A DNA stretch of 11,012 bases, taken from NCBI GenBank assembly GCA_044238735.1, contig JBIICS010000097.1, positions 1-11,012 on the forward strand. Reading direction: 5' to 3'. Made by a program: the position numbers and the translations under genes. Shown piece by piece: positions 1 through 7,107 of this stretch. Position 1 is the first letter of the stretch, and each line of letters starts with the position of its first letter. Origin of the DNA: JBIICS01 sp044238735 (GTDB lineage Bacteria; Bacteroidota; Bacteroidia; UBA4408). The notes beneath the pieces were generated by a model, which saw only the letters and a list, made by a program, of their open reading frames with translations, searched no databases and was not told the origin of the DNA.

Positions 1-1
1 A

Positions 2-778
2 GTAACAGTTTCTGACACCGTTAGTGTAGAAATTAATCCCATTGCCGGAGCAACTTTTCAATATACTTCATCTGCTTTTTGTAAGGGAGGATCTAACCCG
101 TTACCTATTAATGTTGCAAATGGAAATTTGTTTTCATCAAGTCCGGCCGGTCTAGTTTTTATTAATACTACTACAGGCGAAATTGACATTGCAAACTCCG
201 ATAGCGGTACCTATGTAATTAGTTTGGATGGTTCCGGTGCATGTCCTTTACCTGCCCAGCAAACCATCACTATTCAAAATGCTCCTTCTGCAATTATTTC
301 GGGTACCAACAGTATTTGTAGTGGCGATAGCGCCACGTTATCAATTGCTTTTAATGGTACCGCCCCCTATACATATACTCTAAACGGGCCTTCCGGTAAC
401 CAAACCTTTACTACTTTTCAAAATCCACATTTAGTTAAGGTTGGTGAAATTGGTAATTATTCAATATCGGCCCTATCCGATGCCGCATGTAATGGATCTA
501 CATCAGGCAATGTTGTAATTTCATCTAAACCAAAACCTAATGTTACATTTAGCGGTGGCAGTAATTTTTGTTTAGGAAGTAATCCAACACCAATAATTTT
601 AATTTTTACGGGTACACCTCCATTTGTGCTCAATTATACTGAGAATGGTAATCCGGTTAGTCAAACTATAACTACAAATACTTACACTTATACTCCCACA
701 GGTGCTGTTAATCTACAATTTAATTTGCTAAACGATGCTAATTCTTGTGCTCAAACTTTAAATCAGAATTATAACATA
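2..778 (+). repeat. Paralogous block, copy 1 (Ig-like modules)
   Basis: This is the first copy of a 259-codon coding block that recurs at 2598-3374. The two translations align without a single gap. By hand I counted 172 identical residues of 259 (about 66%), including PYTYTLNGPSGNQT and TENGNPV. The DNA is visibly more diverged at synonymous sites, so this is an old duplication and not a recent conversion tract. Confidence 0.9.
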
Positions 779-1546
779 GTTCAAAGCCCAAGTCCGGTTC
801 TATCCTTAACTCCTAACGATTCAATTTGTTTTGGAAATACCAAACAGTTAATCGCTTCAGGCGCCACTAACTATACGTGGTCACCTTCATCTACTTTAAA
901 CAATACAATTAATGATACTGTTTTAGCAAAACCCAACATTAATACTATTTATACAGTAATAGGCACAAACGCTGCTGGATGTTCGGATACAGCTAAGGTA
1001 TCTATTTATATTGATAACTCTGTAAATGCAGCTTTTGTTTATACACCTGATAGTCCTACCACACTGGATACTGTTAAATTCATAAATAATTCTACTACTT
1101 TACCTTTATCACACCAATGGAATTTTGGTGATAATTCTCCTTTAAGTATAGTTGCTAATGCGTCGCACTTATATACGCAGGAAGGTGAATATATAGTAAT
1201 ATTAACCGTTACTAACACCAGAGGTTGTTCGGATACTGTTTCGCGAAAAATAGTTGTTAAAGACCAATATGTTTTGGAGATTCCTAATGTTTTTACTCCT
1301 GATAATAATGGCAACAATGATGTTTTTAAGTTTATTAAAGCAGTAGGCATAAAAGATTTACATTGTGATATATTTAACCGATGGGGTAAAAAGGTATATC
1401 AGTTTGACGGGCCTGCGGGGGTGTGGAATGGAGAAAATATGGATGGTGGTAGTTGCAGCCAGGGAGTCTATTACTACATCGTTACCTTAACTAACAATTC
1501 TAATGAAGAAAAGGAGTTTAGCGGTAATGTAACTTTAATGAGGTAA
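2..1546 (+). CDS. T9SS-secreted modular protein with PKD and type B (CHU_C) sorting domain, 5' partial
   Basis: The frame is open from base 2, so the real start lies before the window. An in-frame TTG at 128 is internal, because the 42 codons before it match the downstream paralogue. Of 514 visible residues, about 1-259 are Ig-like modules rich in Thr, Asn, Pro and Gly, 260-342 is another Ig-like module, and 343-422 is a PKD-like module with the typical WNFGD motif. About 424-514 is the gliding-motility-associated C-terminal domain, with IPNVFTPDNNGNND, then FNRWGKKVY, then GVYYYIVTL. That domain sends proteins through the type IX secretion system to the cell surface. The missing N-terminus probably carries a signal peptide and possibly a choice-of-anchor L domain, as in the tandem paralogue starting at 1611; this is inference. 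The ligand is unknown; adhesion or matrix binding is the usual guess for such proteins. Confidence 0.9.
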   Translation, partial: VTVSDTVSVEINPIAGATFQYTSSAFCKGGSNPLPINVANGNLFSSSPAGLVFINTTTGEIDIANSDSGTYVISLDGSGACPLPAQQTITIQNAPSAIISGTNSICSGDSATLSIAFNGTAPYTYTLNGPSGNQTFTTFQNPHLVKVGEIGNYSISALSDAACNGSTSGNVVISSKPKPNVTFSGGSNFCLGSNPTPIILIFTGTPPFVLNYTENGNPVSQTITTNTYTYTPTGAVNLQFNLLNDANSCAQTLNQNYNIVQSPSPVLSLTPNDSICFGNTKQLIASGATNYTWSPSSTLNNTINDTVLAKPNINTIYTVIGTNAAGCSDTAKVSIYIDNSVNAAFVYTPDSPTTLDTVKFINNSTTLPLSHQWNFGDNSPLSIVANASHLYTQEGEYIVILTVTNTRGCSDTVSRKIVVKDQYVLEIPNVFTPDNNGNNDVFKFIKAVGIKDLHCDIFNRWGKKVYQFDGPAGVWNGENMDGGSCSQGVYYYIVTLTNNSNEEKEFSGNVTLMR

Positions 1547-1568
1547 AAGTAAATTATTAAAATTAGAT

Positions 1569-1590
1569 TAAATCTTTTCTACAAGATTTA
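1569..1590 (+). terminator. AT-rich hairpin between tandem paralogues, possible weak terminator
   Basis: An 8-bp perfect inverted repeat (TAAATCTT / AAGATTTA) with a 6-base loop sits 22 bases after the stop of the upstream gene and is followed by TTTTAATT. Position and T-run fit an intrinsic terminator. The stem has only one G-C pair, so it would be weak, and chance in AT-rich DNA is quite possible. It also lies within 25 bases of the next start, so a leader hairpin is an alternative. Confidence 0.25.
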
Positions 1591-1610
1591 TTTTAATTAA
1601 ATTCATAGTA

Positions 1611-4600
1611 ATGAAAATTAGGCGATGGTTATTTGTAATTTTTTTACTTAATAGTTTAATTGCTAGTGCGCAGTTGGCTATTACGCCTAGTAACAGTGGA
1701 TTGCAACTTTCAAATGCACTTACTGGTAGTGGCCTTTCTGTAATTGGTACACCGCTTCTTAATTGTCCAACAGATGCCGCCGGAACATTTTCAAATGGAT
1801 TGAATTCCGATATAGGTATAGCCAGTGGTGTTATTTTAACTACCGGTAGTGTTGCTGATATTACTGGTGGATCTGGAAACGATGCTTCGATATTTTTGAG
1901 TAATACAAATGGAGGTCCAACTCTTCCCGATTTGGATCCTTTAACCAATGATATTACTGAAGATGGATGTATGCTTACCTTTCAAGTTAAGCCAATATGT
2001 AATACCTTAAGTATTAATTATGTTTTTGCTTCAGAAGAATATTCGGATTTTGTAAACTCTTCTTATAATGATGTTTTTGGTTTTTTTGTTTCTGGTCCAA
2101 ATCCATTGGGTGGTAATTATGTAAATCGAAATATTGCATTGGTGCCTGGAACAAATACTCCTGTAACTATTAATACTATTAACAATGGTAATGCCCCCAC
2201 AGGTACTGTTCCTTCAGGGCCCGGAACAAACGCACAATACTTCAATGATAATACGAATGGACAACTTAATCCATATGATGGCATGACCAAAATGTTGATA
2301 GCAACCATTAATGTAACACCTTGTGAAATTTATACCATTAAACTCGAAATCGCAGATGTTGGAGATGGAGCTTATGATTCAGGTGTTTTGCTGGAGGCAA
2401 ATTCGGTAAGTTGTCCTATAAATTTGGCTGCAAGTGCGTCTCCTCATAAAATTTGTGTCGGTCAGTCTACTACTCTAAATGCTAATGTGGTTGGTGGAAC
2501 CGGAACATATTCCTGGAGTACCGGTGCTACCGGACCTTCTATATCTGTTTCGCCTACTACTAATACCGTATACACCAGTTATTATACTTTTTGTGGTGTA
2601 ACGGTTACAGACACAGTTAACGTGCAGATAAATCCTATTGCAGGTGCAACTTTTCAATATTCTTCAAATGCCTATTGTAAAGGTGGATCTAATCCTACTC
2701 CTGTTAATGTTGCAAATGGAACTACGTTTACTTCATCGCCCCCCGGTTTAGTGTTTGCTAATAATTCAACAGGTGTTATTGATATTGCTTCTTCCAGTAG
2801 TGGAACATACACAATTAGTTTACCCGGCTCGGGTGCTTGTCCGGCCCCAGCTCAACAAGTTATTACTATTCAAAATGCTCCCACTGCATCAATTAGTGGT
2901 AATACTAATATATGCAGTGGCGACAGTGCATCGGTACAAATAAATTTTATTGGTACTGCTCCTTATACCTATACGTTAAATGGTCCGTCTGGTAATCAAA
3001 CTTATACGACCAGCAATAATCCGCAAAATGTTAATGTTGGTGCAGTGGGAAATTATACTGTTTCTTCTTTAACTGATGCCGGGTGCCCGGGCACCACATC
3101 GGGTTTGGCTTCAGTTGGACTAAAGCCAAAGCCATCGGCTACTTTTAGCGGTGGGGCTAATTATTGTCAGGGCACTACTCCTCAACCCATTATTTTAAAT
3201 CTTACCGGTACCAGTCCGTTCCAAATTTCATTCACCGAAAATGGAAATCCGGTAAACCAAACCGTTAACTCAAACACATACACGTATTCTCCTTCTGGCT
3301 CGGTTTCTTTGTCTTTTACTTCAATTTCAGATGCCACAACTTGTTCGGATGTGCTTACCCAAAATTACAATATAACACAAAATCCACAACCCGCGGGAAC
3401 AGTTGCTGGAGGGGGGGCTGTGTGTTTTGGTTTAATACCACCACCGGTATCTTTTAATTTAACTGGTAACGGACCTTGGACGGTCAATTACACTATAGCA
3501 GGTGCTCCTTTTTCCGTTAATGTTGTATCTAGTCCCTTTAATCTTACTAATAATTTACCGGGTGATTATGTAATTACTTCCATTACCGACGCAAATGGTT
3601 GTTCAGGTAATGGTAACGGAACAGCAAACATTACCTTATTTCCGGGTGTAACCTCTACCGTAAATAGTGTAAATGAAATTATTTGTCCAGGCGAAATTGC
3701 AACTATAATCGGAGCCGGTGGTGTTTCGGCTTCATGGTCTCCGGTGCCCAGCATTTCGGCAGTAAATAACTATACATTACAAACCTCTCCTGCAGTTACT
3801 ACCAACTACACGCTCACTGTAGATGATGGTAACGGGTGTAAAGATACTTCTGTGGTAACCGTTAGAGTAGCCCCAATTCCACAAGCTGCTTTTACATTTA
3901 ATGAGGTGTGTTTTGGTAACCAAACTACCTTTACTAATACATCTTCAATTTCTTCCGGTTCAACTATTAATGCCTACAGTTGGAATTTTAATAATTTAGG
4001 AAATAACAACGTTCAGAGCCCAACATTTAATTTCCCTAATTGTGGAAACTTTGATGTTTCTTTGAAAGTTATAAGTTCAGATGGTTGTGTAGACAGTGTT
4101 TCTATTCCGGTAAAAGTAAATTGTATTCCTGTTCCAACATTTGTAATTGATGATACAGTTGCTTGTGAAAATCAAACGATTTATTTTACTAATACTTCTG
4201 TAGCTCCTTTAGGATCTACATCTAATTGGAATTTTGGTTTCGGGCAAGGTACGGGTCAAAGCACAAACGAAAGCAATGCTTATTCTAATTTTGGTAATTA
4301 TAATGTTAGTTTAACAGTAACGTCTCCCGAAGGGTGCAAGGATTCAATAACTAAGCCGCTAACCGTTATTGAAAGTCCGGATGCTGATTTTACAAGCGAC
4401 AAAGTATGTTTAGGAACCATAACCTCATTTACTGATAATTCGGTTTCCAATAATTCAAGTATAGTGGGTTATTCTTGGATATTTGATTTGAATTCCCTTT
4501 CAGGTACTTCAACCATTCAAAATCCAACTCATACCTTCAACTTGCCACAAATTTATAATACCCAACTGATAGTAACTGATGCAAATAATTGCACCGATAC

Positions 4601-5690
4601 ACTTATTAAACAAATTGAAGTAACTCCTGTCCCCAATGCAGATTTTAATTATAATAATGTTTGTTTAGGTAATCCCACTAATTTCCAAAATACCAGCAAT
4701 ATATTGGATAATTCCGGCTTAACCTATCAGTGGGATTATGAAACAAATTCAGCTATTGACGCAACAACATTTAATACCAGCTTTACTTATCCTCAATCCG
4801 GAACCTATAATGTTACACTTTATGTTTTAAGTAACAACAATTGTAGAGACAGCATCATTAAAATAATAAATGTATATGATTACCCCGTAGTAGATTTTTT
4901 AGCCGATACATTGGCTGGATGTGAACCACTCCCGGTAAATTTTGCAAATGCAACTATTGTTTCTAACCCCAGTAATATTTCGCAGTTTTCCTGGTATATA
5001 AATGATGTGTATGTATCAAGTGTTGAAAATGTAAGTTATAATTTTAGTCCAGGCTTTTATACTATTAAACTTATTGCAAGATCTAATTTTGGTTGTGTAG
5101 ATAGTTTAACTAAAATTAATTATATAGAGTCTTATCCAAAACCAACTGCAAATTTTGATTTTAAACCAAAAGATGCGAGTGTTTTAAACCCAATAGTTTC
5201 TTTTATGGATATATCGTTAGGCAATATATCTCAGTGGTATTGGAGTTTTGGAGATACCTTAGGTGGAAAATTAATTACCGATAGTCCGCAGTATCCGGAG
5301 TATCAATATGCCGATTCGGGCAATTACAATGTGGGTCTTATAGTTATATCTGATAAAGGTTGTGTTGATTCTGTATTTAAGATTATCAGAATAAATCCTG
5401 AATTTATAGTTTATGTTCCAAATGCATTTACGCCCAATGGCGATGACTATAACGGATTATTTTTCCCTAAAGGAATTGGAGTAAATGAAACTAAGGATTA
5501 TCAGTTTTATATTTACGATCGTTGGGGTAATGAAATTTACAAAACTACTAATTGGAAAGATGGTTGGAATGGTAAGTTTAATAATACCGGGCAACCCTGC
5601 ATGCGAGACTTGTATATATATAAAATATACCTGGTGGATGTTTTTGGAAGAAAACATCAGTATTATGGGCATGTTAATTTAATCAGGTAA
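1611..5690 (+). CDS. Choice-of-anchor L / PKD-repeat surface protein with type B T9SS sorting domain
   Basis: This is a complete 1359-residue secreted protein. The ATG at 1611 leads straight into a signal peptide (basic MKIRRW, hydrophobic core, likely cut after ASA at residue 20). Residues about 22-267 form a choice-of-anchor L domain (FASEEYSDF, YNDVFGFFVSGP, then GDGAYDSGVLLEA). Ig-like modules follow at 269-757, of which 330-588 are the block shared with the upstream gene. Six PKD-like modules of 83-88 residues begin near 758, 841, 924, 1009, 1093 and 1177. A gliding-motility-associated C-terminal domain fills about 1266-1359 (VPNAFTPNGDDYNG, YDRWGNEIY, DGWNGKFN). The protein should cross the inner membrane by Sec and the outer membrane by T9SS and be displayed at the surface. 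Type B cargo usually needs a PorP/SprF-like partner, and none is encoded in this window. A role in adhesion or colony matrix is inference; no catalytic motif was seen. Confidence 0.93.
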   Translation: MKIRRWLFVIFLLNSLIASAQLAITPSNSGLQLSNALTGSGLSVIGTPLLNCPTDAAGTFSNGLNSDIGIASGVILTTGSVADITGGSGNDASIFLSNTNGGPTLPDLDPLTNDITEDGCMLTFQVKPICNTLSINYVFASEEYSDFVNSSYNDVFGFFVSGPNPLGGNYVNRNIALVPGTNTPVTINTINNGNAPTGTVPSGPGTNAQYFNDNTNGQLNPYDGMTKMLIATINVTPCEIYTIKLEIADVGDGAYDSGVLLEANSVSCPINLAASASPHKICVGQSTTLNANVVGGTGTYSWSTGATGPSISVSPTTNTVYTSYYTFCGVTVTDTVNVQINPIAGATFQYSSNAYCKGGSNPTPVNVANGTTFTSSPPGLVFANNSTGVIDIASSSSGTYTISLPGSGACPAPAQQVITIQNAPTASISGNTNICSGDSASVQINFIGTAPYTYTLNGPSGNQTYTTSNNPQNVNVGAVGNYTVSSLTDAGCPGTTSGLASVGLKPKPSATFSGGANYCQGTTPQPIILNLTGTSPFQISFTENGNPVNQTVNSNTYTYSPSGSVSLSFTSISDATTCSDVLTQNYNITQNPQPAGTVAGGGAVCFGLIPPPVSFNLTGNGPWTVNYTIAGAPFSVNVVSSPFNLTNNLPGDYVITSITDANGCSGNGNGTANITLFPGVTSTVNSVNEIICPGEIATIIGAGGVSASWSPVPSISAVNNYTLQTSPAVTTNYTLTVDDGNGCKDTSVVTVRVAPIPQAAFTFNEVCFGNQTTFTNTSSISSGSTINAYSWNFNNLGNNNVQSPTFNFPNCGNFDVSLKVISSDGCVDSVSIPVKVNCIPVPTFVIDDTVACENQTIYFTNTSVAPLGSTSNWNFGFGQGTGQSTNESNAYSNFGNYNVSLTVTSPEGCKDSITKPLTVIESPDADFTSDKVCLGTITSFTDNSVSNNSSIVGYSWIFDLNSLSGTSTIQNPTHTFNLPQIYNTQLIVTDANNCTDTLIKQIEVTPVPNADFNYNNVCLGNPTNFQNTSNILDNSGLTYQWDYETNSAIDATTFNTSFTYPQSGTYNVTLYVLSNNNCRDSIIKIINVYDYPVVDFLADTLAGCEPLPVNFANATIVSNPSNISQFSWYINDVYVSSVENVSYNFSPGFYTIKLIARSNFGCVDSLTKINYIESYPKPTANFDFKPKDASVLNPIVSFMDISLGNISQWYWSFGDTLGGKLITDSPQYPEYQYADSGNYNVGLIVISDKGCVDSVFKIIRINPEFIVYVPNAFTPNGDDYNGLFFPKGIGVNETKDYQFYIYDRWGNEIYKTTNWKDGWNGKFNNTGQPCMRDLYIYKIYLVDVFGRKHQYYGHVNLIR
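2598..3374 (+). repeat. Paralogous block, copy 2 (Ig-like modules)
   Basis: This is the second copy of the 259-codon block found at 2-778, coding for residues 330-588 of the 1359-residue surface protein. Both copies begin within a VTV-DTV stretch and end at QNYNI. After this point the two proteins part: the upstream one goes through one Ig-like and one PKD-like module to its sorting domain, this one through two Ig-like and six PKD-like modules. Confidence 0.9.
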
Positions 5691-5727
5691 TCAACATTTT
5701 AGTTTTAGTAATTTATTGTAGGTTGAA

Positions 5728-5755
5728 AATTTATGCGCTTGTTTATGCGTAAATT
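5728..5755. repeat. Small nested direct and inverted repeat upstream of the SpmA-SpmB gene
   Basis: The octamer TTTATGCG occurs twice (5730-5737 and 5742-5749). The flanks AATTTA and TAAATT (5728-5733 and 5750-5755) are reverse complements, and an inner CGC/GCG can extend the stem around a 2-base bulge. It ends 5 bases before the ATG at 5761. It could be a leader hairpin or a protein-binding site, but nothing in the sequence names a regulator. Confidence 0.3.
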
Positions 5756-5760
5756 GGAGC

Positions 5761-6990
5761 ATGGCCTTAAATTACATTTGGATAGCATTTTTTGTTATCG
5801 CATTTATCATAGCAAGTATTAAACTTATTTTTTTTGGAGATTTAGAGGTTTTTACCCAAATAATGAATGGAACATTTGATTCAGCAAAAACGGGTTTTGA
5901 GATTTCTATTGGATTAACAGGGGCAATGACTTTATGGCTGGGTATAATGAAAATTGGTGAAAATGCAGGTGCTATAAATTTTGTTACGCGGCTAATAAAC
6001 CCTTTTTTTTCTCGCCTTTTTCCCGATATCCCTCAAAACCATCCGGTAATGGGGCAAATGATTATGAATTTATCTGCTAACCTATTAGGGCTGGATAATG
6101 CCGCCACTCCTCTCGGTTTGAAAGCTATGCAAGGATTAAACGAAATTAACCAAAATAAAGATACGGCCAGTAATGCTCAAATTATGTTTTTGGTTTTGCA
6201 TACTTCAGGATTAACTTTAATACCAGTTTCCATAATGGCCTATCGCCTCCAGGCAGGGGCTTTAAATCCCGCCGATATATTTATTCCCTGTTTACTTGCC
6301 ACATTTACAGCAACTATTGCAGGAATTTTATTTGTTGGAATAAAGCAGAAATTAAAATTTGACAAGGTGCTTGTTTTTTGGATAGTAGCAATTATCGGTT
6401 CAATTTTATCAATTTGTTGGGGCATAAATCAGTTGCCTCAAGAAAAAATAACAGTAGTATCCTCCGTAGCCAGCAGTTTTATTTTGTTTGGAATTATAAT
6501 CACGTTTATTAGTGCTGGTATTTATAGGAAAATAAATATTTATGATTCTTTTATTGATGGAGCTAAATCGGGATTTGAGACAGCCATTAAAATAATTCCT
6601 TTTTTAATTGGTATGTTGGTTGCCATTAGTGTATTTAGAAACTCGGGTGCAATGGATTATCTGAATGCAGGAATTAAATGGATCTTTTCTGCTGCTGGTT
6701 TTGACACCCAATTTGTGGATGCATTGCCGGTAGCCTTAATGAAACCGCTTAGTGGAAGCGGATCGAGGGCTCTAATGGTAGATGCAATGAAAAATTTTGG
6801 AGCAGATTCTTTTGTAGGTAGATTATCCAGTGTTATTCAAGGCTCCGCCGATACAACATTTTACATTGTGGCCTTGTATTTTGGAAGTGTGGGAATCAAA
6901 AATTCACGCTATGCAGTATCTGCAGGATTGTTTACAGACTTTATTGGGATTGTTACCGCTATTTTAATTTCCTATCTATTTTTTGGTTAA
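5761..6990 (+). CDS. SpmA-SpmB fusion, nucleoside-recognition (Gate) domain membrane protein
   Basis: This 409-residue polytopic inner-membrane protein joins homologues of the Bacillus spore maturation proteins SpmA and SpmB. Residues 1 to about 195 match SpmA, with hydrophobic segments near 5-25 and 49-65, NLLGLDNAATPLGLKAM at 107-123 and LHTSGLTLIP at 146-155. A linker with two more membrane segments covers about 203-255. Residues about 260-409 match SpmB, with MKPLSGSGSRA at 327-337 and SADTTFYIVALYFGSVG at 362-378. Each half carries a Gate-type motif: DSAKTGFEISI at 40-50 and DGAKSGFETAI at 266-276 look like an internal repeat. In Bacillus the pair helps dehydrate the spore core; in non-sporulating bacteria the substrate is unknown, so transport of a nucleoside or other small solute is only a guess. 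The GGAG just before the ATG is too close to act as a normal ribosome-binding site. Confidence 0.9.
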   Translation: MALNYIWIAFFVIAFIIASIKLIFFGDLEVFTQIMNGTFDSAKTGFEISIGLTGAMTLWLGIMKIGENAGAINFVTRLINPFFSRLFPDIPQNHPVMGQMIMNLSANLLGLDNAATPLGLKAMQGLNEINQNKDTASNAQIMFLVLHTSGLTLIPVSIMAYRLQAGALNPADIFIPCLLATFTATIAGILFVGIKQKLKFDKVLVFWIVAIIGSILSICWGINQLPQEKITVVSSVASSFILFGIIITFISAGIYRKINIYDSFIDGAKSGFETAIKIIPFLIGMLVAISVFRNSGAMDYLNAGIKWIFSAAGFDTQFVDALPVALMKPLSGSGSRALMVDAMKNFGADSFVGRLSSVIQGSADTTFYIVALYFGSVGIKNSRYAVSAGLFTDFIGIVTAILISYLFFG

Positions 6991-7030
6991 TTTAATAATG
7001 TAAGAATTAAAGCCTAGCTAAAAATTGATT

Positions 7031-7052
7031 AAAATTTCAAAGAAAATTTCAA
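7031..7052. repeat. Pair of 10-bp direct repeats in the gap before the PD40 gene
   Basis: The sequence AAAATTTCAA occurs perfectly at 7031-7040 and again at 7043-7052, a 12-base period of about one helical turn, followed by a run of nine T (7052-7060). The pair lies 56-77 bases upstream of the ATG at 7108, where a regulator bound on one DNA face could act. Low sequence complexity means chance is a real alternative. No convincing Bacteroidota -7/-33 promoter was found in this 117-base gap. Confidence 0.3.
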
Positions 7053-7107
7053 TTTTTTTTTCTTTCCAACCATTTAAATAGTAATTTGTTACAATTTTAG
7101 TTCTATT

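Noticed and set aside
128..130. TTG as start codon of the first gene
   Set aside because: The frame is open back to base 2 and the 42 codons before the TTG match the downstream paralogue (NPIAGATFQY is shared), so it is internal and the gene is cut by the window edge.
2755..2943. Plus-strand open frame inside the large surface-protein gene
   Set aside because: It lies wholly inside a gene with clear domains in another frame and has no upstream signals.
5756..5759. GGAG as Shine-Dalgarno sequence for the SpmA-SpmB gene
   Set aside because: Only one base separates it from the ATG, too close for anti-SD pairing, and Bacteroidota rarely rely on such sites.
7078..7107. Possible Bacteroidota promoter (TAATTTG) before the PD40 gene
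   Set aside because: The -7 consensus TAnnTTTG is one base short and no -33 TTTG box sits at a proper distance.
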